The notes beneath the pieces were generated by a model, which was not told the origin of the DNA, did no database searches, and was given only the letters and a program-made list of their open reading frames with translations. Shown here in pieces: positions 42,998-52,131 of a DNA stretch of 64,000 nucleotides. Position 1 is the stretch's first letter, and the number at the start of each line of letters is the position of its first letter. Both the position numbers and the translations under genes were made by a program. Source of the stretch: a candidate division Hyd24-12 bacterium UBA6080 (GTDB lineage Bacteria > Fermentibacterota > Fermentibacteria > Fermentibacterales > JCC-6); NCBI GenBank assembly GCA_002436025.1, contig DIXM01000002.1:1-64000 (forward strand), in the 5' to 3' direction.

Positions 42998-43527
42998 ACG
43001 GAAGCAGTGCCATCGACATCACCAGACCCCTGTCCCGCGAAACCCCTCCTTGGCCAGGAGATGCGCCCTTCCGCAGGACCGAGGTTGCAAAGGGCGAATG
43101 GACCGTTTCCAGGCTCAGGATGAGCGCCCACTCGGGCACACACATGGACGCCCCCCTTCACAGGATACCGGGCGGTGTCCCGATAGACATGATACCACTC
43201 AGCAGAATGGTGCTTCCCGCCCTGGTCTGCGACTCGGTCCCTGAACACTGCAGGGGGGTTGCCGTGCTTCTCTCGCGCAGCATCACCGGGAGCGAGGCTT
43301 CAGCGCTTGTGGAAAAGGGTGCCGAACTGGTGGGTACTTCGGAGATGTCGATAGACCGGGGCGATTGCGACGACGCACACCTTGCGCTTCTTGGAGCGGG
43401 CATTCCAGTGGTCGAGAACCTTCTTCTCGAAGGCGTGGAGCATGGGCGTTACACCCTGGTGTGTCTTCCCCTGAGGATAGTCGGGGGCGACGGCTCTCCC
43501 GTGAGGGCGATCCTCTTCAGAAACTGA
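42985..43527 (+). CDS. Cyclase-family (kynurenine formamidase-like) metal hydrolase
   Basis: A 180-residue protein; the ATG at 42985 has GGGGGAG upstream and overlaps nth. The metal motif HSGTHMDAPLH defines the KynB/cyclase family (PF04199). Related enzymes open N-formylkynurenine, isatin or similar rings. No tryptophan-catabolism gene is nearby, so the substrate is open. Last gene of the acyP operon; convergent with the small exported protein gene. Confidence 0.9.
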   Translation: MEPMNGSSAIDITRPLSRETPPWPGDAPFRRTEVAKGEWTVSRLRMSAHSGTHMDAPLHRIPGGVPIDMIPLSRMVLPALVCDSVPEHCRGVAVLLSRSITGSEASALVEKGAELVGTSEMSIDRGDCDDAHLALLGAGIPVVENLLLEGVEHGRYTLVCLPLRIVGGDGSPVRAILFRN

Positions 43528-43765
43528 TGCTGAGGTCCAGCCCGGAGCGGCCGGAAAACGGATCGTAGGGGTTGATCCGCAACTCGAGCCCAGTGTTACC
43601 AAATTCCATGGTGCCGTAGGCCGCGATATCCGACATCTTGTCCCGCACGGCTTCGAAGGACTGCGTGATGAAGTCGGGAAGGAAGCTTGTGACCGCGCTG
43701 CTGCTGCTCTCTGAACTGCGGAAGCCCGCGTCGAAAGAAAGCAGCAGCAGCGCGAGAAGCATCAT
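43517..43765 (-). CDS. Small exported protein coupled to a propeller lipoprotein
   Basis: An 82-residue protein whose ATG at 43765 shares one base with the propeller gene's stop (TGATG). The leader MMLLALLLLSFDAGF is followed by a serine run and a short amphipathic region, ending GRSGLDLSISF with a terminal phenylalanine. No family recognised. Its overlap and leader argue it is real and works with the lipoprotein. Confidence 0.6.
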   Translation of the reverse strand: MMLLALLLLSFDAGFRSSESSSSAVTSFLPDFITQSFEAVRDKMSDIAAYGTMEFGNTGLELRINPYDPFSGRSGLDLSISF

Positions 43766-44904
43766 CAGTTCAACTCCTCCAGAACGTATACGCGCGGCCA
43801 GTCCCCGGAGATCTGGTCTATCGCCGTGAAGCCCCACTGGTTCATCTGAACCGTGAGGTCGCGCTCTTCTTCGGTCACCTCAAGGGCGGCCGTGAAGAGG
43901 TATTCACCTGTCCGGGGGTCGTAGACCCTGAAAACCGGGTGGTTGTAGGTGCCAAGGCCAACCCAGAGGTTTCCATCAGGGGCGATTCCAAGCGAGGCGA
44001 TGGCGTATCGGAACGGTTCGGGCTCGTAGGTCTCAACCATGAAATCGGGGGCGCCGCCCTGACGCATGCGGTCCCTCACGAACTGCCGTTCGGTGTCGAT
44101 GTCCTCTTCGGTCTTCGGAACCCTCGTGAAGGGTTCGCCGATGGTGAACATTGGGGTGCCGTCGGGATTCCAGCCGTTCACTGAATACTCTTCGGTCGAG
44201 AACACCGAGGTGTAGACCAGGCCTTCGGGAGAGGCCGCGAATACCACCATGTTGCTCGTGATACCGGACATGTCCGAGGGGTCGAACGGGGCGAGTTCAC
44301 GATGGTATGTGACGACTGGCTCGGGTGACGTGGTGTTCCAGAGGGCAACTGTGTACCCCATGAACATGCCGTCGTCGTTCTGCTCGAACTCGGGCTTCAT
44401 GCCCACGAAAACAGTGTCTTCGAGAAACACGGTGATCACGGGAGGGCTGGGGAAGAAGCCGCTGAGGCTTCCGGTGTATTCCATTGATGGGCTGAAAAAG
44501 TCGAGTTCGCCGGCCATGGCGTCACACACGGCAAGCCCGCCCGAGGGTGTTACCGAAAGCCAGGATGGAAGCAGGAACTCACCGGGGCCGCTGCCCTGGC
44601 GCCCAATAGAAGTGATGAAATCTCCCTCCGGAGTGAAAACGGAGATCCTGTACTTCTGCATGTCCATGACCGCAAGCCGGTTTTCGGGCATCCAGGCTGC
44701 CACAGCCGGCATTCCAAGCACCAGATTGCTGTCGCCGAGTTCGATGCCTATCGAGTCGGAGATGGCAAGCCAGAGGTCGGCTTCGGGAATCGTCGAGCCG
44801 GTACCGGTTTCGGACTCGGTGGCCTGAACGGGCTGGTCGGCTGTTCCGCATGCCGCTGAGAGGAGCAGCGCAAGAAAAAGAGCATTCAGCAGTAAAAGTT
44901 TCAT
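43765..44904 (-). CDS. 6-bladed beta-propeller lipoprotein (paralogue)
   Basis: A 379-residue protein; the ATG at 44904 is preferred because GAAGG precedes it by six bases, with the ATG at 44910 as an alternative. Lipobox LLSAAC. Blades include NRLAVMDMQKYRISVF, IGRQGSGPGEFLLPSWL and GGLAVCDAMAGELDFF, the same family and blade order as the protein at 23883-24989. It follows glnA by 17 bases and precedes a small exported protein, apparently as the tail of the prfA-ispG-glnA operon. Confidence 0.87.
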   Translation of the reverse strand: MKLLLLNALFLALLLSAACGTADQPVQATESETGTGSTIPEADLWLAISDSIGIELGDSNLVLGMPAVAAWMPENRLAVMDMQKYRISVFTPEGDFITSIGRQGSGPGEFLLPSWLSVTPSGGLAVCDAMAGELDFFSPSMEYTGSLSGFFPSPPVITVFLEDTVFVGMKPEFEQNDDGMFMGYTVALWNTTSPEPVVTYHRELAPFDPSDMSGITSNMVVFAASPEGLVYTSVFSTEEYSVNGWNPDGTPMFTIGEPFTRVPKTEEDIDTERQFVRDRMRQGGAPDFMVETYEPEPFRYAIASLGIAPDGNLWVGLGTYNHPVFRVYDPRTGEYLFTAALEVTEEERDLTVQMNQWGFTAIDQISGDWPRVYVLEELN

Positions 44905-44921
44905 TACCATCCTTCTTCCTC

Positions 44922-46346
44922 TTATAGCGAGAAATAGAGCATATGTTCCAGGGGATGGGGGTTGCCGCTGAAACCAGCCATCTCCTCGCGTTTCACCTGG
45001 ATGAGGCTGTCGATGAGATCGGGCTCGAAGACCCCGTTTTCCTCGAGGTAGGCCCTGTCATCCAAAAGCGCGTCGAGCGCCTGGCCAAGGTTCTCGGGAA
45101 GCCTTGCAAGGGCCGATGTGTCGTAGCCGGGGGCGAAAACGTTGTCGTCTATGGGGCCGAAACCCATCTCTTCGGGTTCCATGTGCTTTCTGATCCCGTC
45201 CAGCGCCGCCATGAGGATGGCCGAGGTGCAAAGGTACGGGTTTGACGTTCCATCGGGGACCCGGTATTCGAAGCGCATCTTCTGCGGGGTTCTGGCGTAA
45301 GCGGGAACCCTTATTGCGCTGCTTCGGTTCGGGCCGCTGAAGAACCTGAAGACAGGGGCCTCCTGTGCGGGAACAAGCCTGTGGTAGCTGTTCACGCTGG
45401 GGTTCGTGAACGCGCACAGTGACGGGGCGTGGTGAAGGATACCGGCGATGGCGTTCCGGGCCGTGTCACTAAGGCAGCAGTACCCGTCACGATCGAAGAA
45501 GGTCCGTTCCCCGTTCTTCTCGAAATAGATGTGGAAGTGCATGCCGCTTCCGGGCTGTGCGGGGAGCGGCTTGGCCATGAATGTCGACGCCATGTTGCCC
45601 CTCATGGCCACGTTGCGGACTATGTGCTTGGTGATCATGATGGTGTCCGCCGCGTTCACCAGGGGCATGAAGCGGGTCTCGATCTCGCACTGGCCGAACC
45701 TTCCCACCTCGTGGTGGTGGTACTTCACGGGTATTCCGGCAGCCGTCATGTGGGCCGCCATCTCAGCCCTCAGGTCATGCATGCTGTCAAGCGGGGGCAT
45801 CATGTGGTAGGCGGAGTGGGTGCCGTGGACCAGCCCCATGTTCTGATGGTGTTCGGCGGAAGAGGGCATTTCGATATGCTCGAATGCGTATCCTGCGGTG
45901 CCGGGCCTGGACCAGAACGAAGCCTTGTCGAAGAGGTAGAATTCAAACTCGGGCGCCCAGAAGGTCTCGGTGGCCACACCTTCGAACTTGGCCAGCTCAG
46001 CGGCTTTTCTTGCCACACCCCGCGGGTCGCGGGAAAAAGGCCTGCCCGAATCGGGATGGATGATGTCGCCGATGAATGCCGCCGTGGGTTTTTTCATGAA
46101 GGGATCGAAGAAAATCCGTCTCGGATCGGGAACCAGGCAGAGGTCACCCGCTTCGGTTGAGGTCATGCCGTCGAGAGTTGAGCCGTCGAACCCGACGCCC
46201 CTTGTGAAAAGGTCGGTGTCACCCATCGCAACGGGCAGGGTGACATGCCTCCAGAAACCCAGAAGATCGCAGAAACGGATGTCTATCTCTTCGATGTTCC
46301 GTTCCACAAGCTTTTTTCTAACGGCCTCAACTGCGTTCTCGTTCAC
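44922..46346 (-). CDS. glnA: Type I glutamine synthetase
   Basis: A 474-residue enzyme starting with GTG (GGAGG five bases before), overlapping ispG by 20 bases. Active-site segments are APEFEFYLF, YHHHEVGRFGQCEIE, GSGMHFHIYF and NPSVNSYHRLVP. It makes glutamine from glutamate, ammonia and ATP. The region that carries the adenylylated tyrosine in enteric enzymes (NLYDLP) reads NVFAPG here, so control by adenylylation is unlikely. Confidence 0.95.
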   Translation of the reverse strand: MNENAVEAVRKKLVERNIEEIDIRFCDLLGFWRHVTLPVAMGDTDLFTRGVGFDGSTLDGMTSTEAGDLCLVPDPRRIFFDPFMKKPTAAFIGDIIHPDSGRPFSRDPRGVARKAAELAKFEGVATETFWAPEFEFYLFDKASFWSRPGTAGYAFEHIEMPSSAEHHQNMGLVHGTHSAYHMMPPLDSMHDLRAEMAAHMTAAGIPVKYHHHEVGRFGQCEIETRFMPLVNAADTIMITKHIVRNVAMRGNMASTFMAKPLPAQPGSGMHFHIYFEKNGERTFFDRDGYCCLSDTARNAIAGILHHAPSLCAFTNPSVNSYHRLVPAQEAPVFRFFSGPNRSSAIRVPAYARTPQKMRFEYRVPDGTSNPYLCTSAILMAALDGIRKHMEPEEMGFGPIDDNVFAPGYDTSALARLPENLGQALDALLDDRAYLEENGVFEPDLIDSLIQVKREEMAGFSGNPHPLEHMLYFSL

Positions 46347-47400
46347 AGTTTCCTCCCGGCGCGGAGAACCGCGCGATCTCCCTCATCAGGGTTTGAAGTG
46401 CCTGTTCCGGTGCAACCTCTCCCGCAGCCTTTCCCCGCAACCAGAGAAGGATGCCCGTGGGGGTCCCAATAAGCGCAATATCCGCTTCCCGGGCTTCCCC
46501 GGGACCATTTACCTCACAACCCATCACCGCAACGGTGATGGGAGTCTCGCAGGTTCGAAGGGCCAGGCTCACCTCTTCCGCAAGGGCCGCCACATCGAGC
46601 CTTGCCCTGGCGCAGGTCGGGCAGCTCACAACCCTTGCCCGGCGGAGCAACCCCAGAGAAGATAATATCTCGAGGCCCAGGGGGGGTTCAACCAGCGGGG
46701 AGCCCGACGAGCTAACCCTGATGGTGTCGCCGACGCCCCGGGAGAGCAGCAGGGCCATTGCCACCGCGCTTCGGACGCCTGCGGTGGAAGGGGGGCCGGC
46801 CTCGGTGACGCCGAGATGCAGGGGGTGGTCGCAGAGTGATGCGGCCTTGAGGTTTGCCGACACGGTCAGCATGGGGTCGGACGCCTTTATGGAAACCACG
46901 ATCCGGGTGAACCCCGTCTCCCCCAGGAGCCCGAGATGGCGCTCGGCAGCGGCCCAAAGGCCGTCGACCCCGGAGCCGTACTTTTCCCTCACATCGCCAG
47001 GGATGCTTCCCGAGTTCACCCCGACCCTTATGGGCACGTTGAGTTCCGCCGCCCTCTCGGCTATACGCCTCACATCCTTCCGGCGACGGATGTTGCCGGG
47101 GTTCAGCCTGAGCTTGTGTATGCCCGCGTCGAGGGAGAGCAGGGCAAGGTCCGCCTGGAAGTGGATGTCGGCCGCAAGAGGCACAGGTGTGTTCTCAATG
47201 ATCTCGGGGAGCGCCCGGGCCGATTCCTCATCAGGGACGGAAACACGGACCAGGGCAGCCCCGGCGGTCGCCAGCTCACGGATCTGTGCGCGTGTTGCCG
47301 CCGCGTCTTTTGTGGGGGTGGTCGTCATGGATTGCACGGATACCGGGGCCCCTCCCCCGATAAGCAGTCCCCCCGCGCATACCTGCAGTCTGCTTGCCAT
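46327..47400 (-). CDS. ispG: 4-hydroxy-3-methylbut-2-enyl diphosphate synthase
   Basis: A 357-residue MEP-pathway enzyme with VSVQSMTTTPT, AADIHFQADLAL, KLRLNPGNI and the iron-sulfur cysteines in VSCPTCARA and GCEVNGPGEA. It reduces MEcPP to HMBPP for isoprenoid synthesis. Begins one base after the prmC stop (TGAcATG). Confidence 0.96.
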   Translation of the reverse strand: MASRLQVCAGGLLIGGGAPVSVQSMTTTPTKDAAATRAQIRELATAGAALVRVSVPDEESARALPEIIENTPVPLAADIHFQADLALLSLDAGIHKLRLNPGNIRRRKDVRRIAERAAELNVPIRVGVNSGSIPGDVREKYGSGVDGLWAAAERHLGLLGETGFTRIVVSIKASDPMLTVSANLKAASLCDHPLHLGVTEAGPPSTAGVRSAVAMALLLSRGVGDTIRVSSSGSPLVEPPLGLEILSSLGLLRRARVVSCPTCARARLDVAALAEEVSLALRTCETPITVAVMGCEVNGPGEAREADIALIGTPTGILLWLRGKAAGEVAPEQALQTLMREIARFSAPGGNCERERS

Positions 47401-47401
47401 G

Positions 47402-48226
47402 TCAGGGGCTGCGCCTTGCCGTTATCACCCTCGGTCTCCCAGCCAGGTCTTCTAAAACCTTCACATCACTCCAGTTCTCAAGCATGGCGCAAACGGCCGG
47501 GGACTGATCGAAGCCGATCTCGATCGCGAGCAGCCCTCCCCGAAGCAGCACGCTGCCCGCTTCATACACAAGTCTGCCCGTACAGTCGAGGCCTGAAGGC
47601 CCGCCGTCAAGGGCTGTGACAGGGTCGTACAGGACTTCGGGCATCAGACCCGGAATGTCGCCGGTTGGAATGTAGGGCAGGTTCGCGACCACCGCGTGAA
47701 AAACACGTTCGAGGCCCGCAGTGAGGTCTGTCTCGATTACGCTGAAGTTGCCCGCCCCGAGGAGCCTTGCGTTTTCCATCGCCAGTCCGGCCGCTTCGGG
47801 GCTGATATCGGTTCCGGTCACTGTGCTTCCCGCAATTGAGAGGGCAAGGGTGATCCCGATCACCCCGCTTCCTGTCCCCACATCCAGTATCCGGGGACTT
47901 TCTGGCAAACCGGCCGCAAGAACCGCATCAACAAGAGTTTCGGTTTCCGGTCGGGGCACCAGCGCCCTCTCGTCGCAGACGAACCTTCGTCCGTGAAACC
48001 ATGCTTCGCCAAGTATGTGCTGAAGGGGTTCGCCCCGGGCCCTTCTTACGGCGGCCAGTCTGAGTCGGGCGGCAATTTCGGGTGACACGTCGGTTCTGTA
48101 GCCACGGTACATGGCTGCAATGTCCCCCCCGAAGAGAGAGGCCGCCAGGAGCCTGGCTTCCCGGTAAGGTTGTTCTGTGCCGGAGACTATTGCGGTGAGT
48201 TCCTTCACGAGCAGGTGAAGGTTCAT
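47402..48226 (-). CDS. prmC: Release factor glutamine methyltransferase
   Basis: A 274-residue SAM-dependent methyltransferase. The SAM-binding motif is ILDVGTGSGVIGITLA and the catalytic motif reads NLPYIP instead of the usual NPPY. The N-terminal helical domain (residues 1-85) is typical. It methylates the GGQ glutamine of release factors. ATGA overlap with prfA, the substrate's gene. Confidence 0.94.
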   Translation of the reverse strand: MNLHLLVKELTAIVSGTEQPYREARLLAASLFGGDIAAMYRGYRTDVSPEIAARLRLAAVRRARGEPLQHILGEAWFHGRRFVCDERALVPRPETETLVDAVLAAGLPESPRILDVGTGSGVIGITLALSIAGSTVTGTDISPEAAGLAMENARLLGAGNFSVIETDLTAGLERVFHAVVANLPYIPTGDIPGLMPEVLYDPVTALDGGPSGLDCTGRLVYEAGSVLLRGGLLAIEIGFDQSPAVCAMLENWSDVKVLEDLAGRPRVITARRSP

Positions 48227-49299
48227 TTCACGGAACGGTCCGAGAGCATTTTCTCCTGGTCGGCGGCGACCAGGGCGTCGATTAGACCGTCGAGGTCACC
48301 CTGGAGGATGCCATGAAGGTTGTGGAGGGTGAGGTGTATCCGGTGGTCAGTGACCCTGCCCTGAGGGAAGTTGTAGGTCCTGATCTTCGCGCTGCGGTCG
48401 CCCGAGCCGACCATGCTTTTCCGGGCTTCGGACCTTTTGGCCATCTCCTCTTCCTGCTTGACGGCAAGAAGCCTCGAACGCAGGACCTTCATTGCCTGGG
48501 CACGGTTCTTGTGCTGGCTCTTCTCGTCCTGGCAGCTGACGACCGTCCCGGTGGGTATGTGGGTGATGCGCACCGCGCTGTCGGTGGTGTTCACGCTCTG
48601 GCCTCCCGGCCCTGATGAACGGAAGACATCTATGCGAAGGTCTTCGGAGGAGATTTCGACCTCTATCTCCTCAGCTTCGGGTAGAACGGCCACTGTGCAT
48701 GCCGAAGTGTGGATGCGGCCCGAACTCTCGGTTTCAGGCACCCTCTGAACGCGGTGGACCCCCGCCTCGTATTTCAGACGGCTGTACACGCAGTCTCCCG
48801 CAAGGCCGAACACGATCTCCCTGAAGCCGCCCTTCTCGCTCTCGCGGGCGCTTATGGGTTCGATCCGCCAACCCCTGGCCAGGGCGTATGAAGAGTACAT
48901 TCCGTAGACGGAGCCCGCGAAAAGTGCGGCCTCTTCACCGCCGGTCCCGGCGCGGATCTCCATCACCACGTTCCGTGAATCGTTGGGGTCGGGGGGGATG
49001 AGAAGGACCCGCAGCCTGGTCTCGAGTTCCCTGAGCCGCTCCTCTATCTGGGGTATCTCTCCGCGGGCGAGCTCACGCAGCTCCTCGTCGTCACCCGTCA
49101 CAGCCTCGTGCATCTCGTCCAGAAGGCTTCGGGAATCCGATATGGACAGAAGGGCGTCGAGTATTCTGGCGAGGGAGTTCCTCTCGGTGCTCAGCTCACG
49201 CAGAAGCCTTGGGTTACGCTGGGTGTCTGCGTCGCACAGAGTGTTGTCTATCTGTGATATCCGCTCGCGAATGCCCTCTATCCTTGTGGAACTCAGCAC
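48223..49299 (-). CDS. prfA: Peptide chain release factor 1
   Basis: A 358-residue class I release factor starting with GTG. The GGQ motif is in SSGPGGQSVNTTDSAV, the family signature AGTGGEEAALFAG is at about residue 115, and HRVQRVPETESSGRIHTS is present. It ends translation at UAA and UAG. Overlaps the DUF1385 gene by seven bases and prmC by four. Confidence 0.96.
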   Translation of the reverse strand: MLSSTRIEGIRERISQIDNTLCDADTQRNPRLLRELSTERNSLARILDALLSISDSRSLLDEMHEAVTGDDEELRELARGEIPQIEERLRELETRLRVLLIPPDPNDSRNVVMEIRAGTGGEEAALFAGSVYGMYSSYALARGWRIEPISARESEKGGFREIVFGLAGDCVYSRLKYEAGVHRVQRVPETESSGRIHTSACTVAVLPEAEEIEVEISSEDLRIDVFRSSGPGGQSVNTTDSAVRITHIPTGTVVSCQDEKSQHKNRAQAMKVLRSRLLAVKQEEEMAKRSEARKSMVGSGDRSAKIRTYNFPQGRVTDHRIHLTLHNLHGILQGDLDGLIDALVAADQEKMLSDRSVK

Positions 49300-50222
49300 T
49301 CCGCCATCTCCACATCGGGGTTGCCAGCCTGGTCGTTACCAAGTGCCAGCCCGGCGGCGACCGCTGCCACCTCAAGCATGGACCTGTCCGCCCTGCGTGT
49401 CGTGAGTTTCTGAAGGAGCAGCCCGGGAGCGGAGAAGAACCTTGCCACAGCAGAGCTTTCAAGGTGGCGGTCCGCCGCTTTCAGTACCTCGTAGGAAAGC
49501 CCCATGACCAGCGGAACCAGGGGAAGGTGGTAGAGCACCCTCACCAGAGGTCCGGGGGAGACCTTGAGAAAAGCCACGACGAGGGAATCAACGATGGTGT
49601 AGAAAAGAATGGTTATGATCATGGCGTACAACAGGAAGCTTGTTCCACACCTTGGGTGCACGGGATTCCGGTCGTTGCCCGCTGCGGCCAGGTCGTTCTC
49701 GCCATCCTCCCATGCGTGGATGACCTGATGCTCGGCGCCATGGTACGCAAAAAGCCGCTTGACGTCTGGCATGAGTGAGATGCCCGCTATGTAGAGCACG
49801 AAAAAGATCATACGCAGAAGCCCCGCCGCGAGGTGAACAACGAACTGCCCAGCGGTGTCAGCCCCCGGGAAGACCCACTGGGACAGCCTGAGGGGAAGCC
49901 ACGAGAAGAGGGCCACCGCGAATACGACAGCGACAAGTGTCGTAAGCCAGCCGCTTCCGCGTTTGCTCTTTTTACCCTCGGCGGCCTCGGCGGACCAGTT
50001 CAGCGCCGTGAATCCCAGGCGCATGGAATCGATGAGTGAAGCGGCGCCACGAAAGACGGGTTTTTTCCAGATGGCTGCGCTTGCAGAGAGAAGGGGTATG
50101 TTGAAACGCCTGGCAAGGATCCGGCCGTCAGGCATGCGGACCGCTGCGGCGGAACCCGCGGGGGAGCGCATGAAGACGCCCTCCACAAGAGCCTGACCGC
50201 CAAGTGAACTCGAAGCAGGCAA
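49293..50222 (-). CDS. DUF1385 family membrane protein
   Basis: A 309-residue protein. TTG at 50222 is chosen because GGGAGG lies six bases upstream; the frame extends further but reads as proline- and arginine-rich shadow. The family signature SSLGGQALVEGVFMRSP is near the start, with YHGAEHQVIHAWE and HPRCGTSFLLY further on. Two to four hydrophobic segments (residues 95-180, 205-260). DUF1385 genes commonly sit between rpmE and prfA, as here; their role is unknown. Confidence 0.9.
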   Translation of the reverse strand: MPASSSLGGQALVEGVFMRSPAGSAAAVRMPDGRILARRFNIPLLSASAAIWKKPVFRGAASLIDSMRLGFTALNWSAEAAEGKKSKRGSGWLTTLVAVVFAVALFSWLPLRLSQWVFPGADTAGQFVVHLAAGLLRMIFFVLYIAGISLMPDVKRLFAYHGAEHQVIHAWEDGENDLAAAGNDRNPVHPRCGTSFLLYAMIITILFYTIVDSLVVAFLKVSPGPLVRVLYHLPLVPLVMGLSYEVLKAADRHLESSAVARFFSAPGLLLQKLTTRRADRSMLEVAAVAAGLALGNDQAGNPDVEMAEC

Positions 50223-50291
50223 ACCGTCCTCCCGTCCATGAGAACAAGCGGGGGGCGCGCACGCCCCCCGCCACAACTCTTCTCCGCCGGG

Positions 50292-50516
50292 CTAGTTTCC
50301 GCCGGTGTTTTCTTCCTTGTTCAGACCGTACTTGCGAAGGTACTTGTCCACGCGGCCCGCGGAGTCGATAAGCTTCTGCTTGCCCGTGTAGAAGGGATGG
50401 CAGGCCGAGCAGATGTCATACTTCACGTCACCCACCGTGGAGTGGGTGCTCACCGTGTTGCCGCATGCGCAGGAGAACACGGCGGGTTTGTACTTGGGAT
50501 GAATGCCCTTTTTCAC
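50292..50516 (-). CDS. rpmE: Ribosomal protein L31
   Basis: A 74-residue protein starting with GTG at 50516, seven bases after GGAGG. It contains FSCACGNTVSTHST and CSACHPFYTGKQK, the zinc-binding (C+) form of L31. Lies between rho and DUF1385. Confidence 0.96.
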   Translation of the reverse strand: MKKGIHPKYKPAVFSCACGNTVSTHSTVGDVKYDICSACHPFYTGKQKLIDSAGRVDKYLRKYGLNKEENTGGN

Positions 50517-50549
50517 TTGAAATCCTCCATGGGAAAAACCGGACAAAAT

Positions 50550-51929
50550 CTATTCCGATGTGACCAGGTTGTCAAGGAAGCGCTTGTTGGAATTGTGTTT
50601 GGAAAGCTGCTTTTTGAGTGTCTCCATGGCTTCCACCGGATTCATCTCGACAAGGATCTTGCGCATGACCCACACCCGGCTGAGTGTGTCTTCGGTGAAG
50701 AGAAGGTCTTCGCGCCGTGTGCCAGAACGGGTTATGTCTATGGCGGGGAATATCCTGCGGTCAGCCAGACGTCTGTCGAGGATTATCTCGCAGTTGCCGG
50801 TGCCTTTGAACTCCTCGAATATCACTTCGTCCATTCGGCTGCCTGTATCAACAAGTGCGGTGCCAACTATTGTGAGGCTGCCGCCCTCGACGATGTTCCG
50901 GGCAGCGCCGAAGAAGCGCTTGGGGCGCTGAAGGGCGTTGGAGTCGACTCCGCCGGAAAGGATCTTGCCCGAGTGGGGGACGACCTGGTTGTTGGCACGG
51001 GCGAGTCTGGTGATGCTGTCGAGAAGGATGACAACATCCCGGCCGCACTCCACCATGCGCTTCGCCTTCTCGAGGACCAGGTCGGCTATGTGAACATGCC
51101 TTTTTGGAGCCTCGTCGAAGGTTGAGCTTATGACTTCGGCCTTGACGTTGCGCTTCATGTCGGTGACTTCTTCGGGGCGCTCGTCGATTAGAAGGATGAT
51201 GAGGTGGGATTCGGGGCTCGTTGCAGTGATGGCATTGGCAATATGCTGAAGCAGAATGGTCTTGCCGGCCCTGGGAGGAGAGACGATGAGAGCCCTCTGG
51301 CCTTTGCCTATCGGGGCGAGAAGGTCCATTATGCGTCCGCAGTACTCGTCGGGGGATGTTTCGAGGGAGAACTTCTCTTCCGGGTAGAAGGGGGTCAGAT
51401 CGTCGAACTTCCTGCGGTTCCTGCTGGCTTCGGGGTTGAGCCCGTTGATGTTCTCGACCCTCACCAGTGCGAAGTACTTCTCGCCTTCGCGGGGTCTTCT
51501 GGCCTGCCCCGTTATGGTGTCGCCGGTGAGAAGCGAGAACTTCTTGATCTGGGAAGGCGAAACGTAGACGTCCTCAACGCCCGGGAGGTAGTTGCACTCG
51601 GGGGACCTGAGAAAACCGTATCCTTCGCCGAGGACCTCCAGAACACCTCTGGCATAATCAAAACCGTTCTTTTCCGCCGATGCCTCGAGAAGGCTCTGGA
51701 TAAGCTCGCTCTTTCTTACTCCCGAGACCCTCTTTATGCCTATCTCTTTGGCGAGGGCCTGCAACTCTGCGATCGTCTTGCTTTCGAACTCACTTGAAGT
51801 GGGCCCCGTGAATGCGGGATGGGTGCCCCTGGAAGACGGTCTGGTCTGGGCTTCAGGCTCCCTGTAGTCCCGGGGTTCCCGGGGGGCTGCGGGATCCTTC
51901 CTTTTCTGCTGTCGGCTGTTTCTATACAA
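50550..51929 (-). CDS. rho: Transcription termination factor Rho
   Basis: A 459-residue hexameric RNA helicase. A basic, proline-rich N-terminal extension (residues 1-45) precedes the Rho-N helices (TIAELQALAKEIGIKRVSG), the RNA-binding domain (LRSPECNYLPGVEDVYVSPSQ) and the ATPase core with PPRAGKT, LLIDERPEEVTD and LARANNQVVPHSGKILSGGV. The TTG at 51929 is the only in-frame start before the domain, but no ribosome site is visible, so the exact start is open. Confidence 0.93.
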   Translation of the reverse strand: MYRNSRQQKRKDPAAPREPRDYREPEAQTRPSSRGTHPAFTGPTSSEFESKTIAELQALAKEIGIKRVSGVRKSELIQSLLEASAEKNGFDYARGVLEVLGEGYGFLRSPECNYLPGVEDVYVSPSQIKKFSLLTGDTITGQARRPREGEKYFALVRVENINGLNPEASRNRRKFDDLTPFYPEEKFSLETSPDEYCGRIMDLLAPIGKGQRALIVSPPRAGKTILLQHIANAITATSPESHLIILLIDERPEEVTDMKRNVKAEVISSTFDEAPKRHVHIADLVLEKAKRMVECGRDVVILLDSITRLARANNQVVPHSGKILSGGVDSNALQRPKRFFGAARNIVEGGSLTIVGTALVDTGSRMDEVIFEEFKGTGNCEIILDRRLADRRIFPAIDITRSGTRREDLLFTEDTLSRVWVMRKILVEMNPVEAMETLKKQLSKHNSNKRFLDNLVTSE

Positions 51930-51987
51930 TTGGTGTGAGATTCTACCGCGATGAAGGCGGAATACAGGTTAACCAACAAGAAGAAGG

Positions 51988-52013
51988 TTGAGGCTTGAGG
52001 CTGAGGCTGAAGG
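51988..52013. repeat. Short tandem TTGAGGC-type repeat upstream of rho
   Basis: Three near-exact 6-7-base units (TTGAGGC, TTGAGGC, TGAGGC) and a degenerate fourth (TGAAGG) in the rho leader. Confidence 0.6.
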
Positions 52014-52131
52014 TGAATTGGGTTGTTCTGGAAATGGGCCTGCGCCAAACTGACATGGTAATCATCTCAGCTTGTGTCAACCGCGTCAACCCCCTCCACA
52101 CCTTCCCGCTGTTTTCGTTACATTCGCCATC

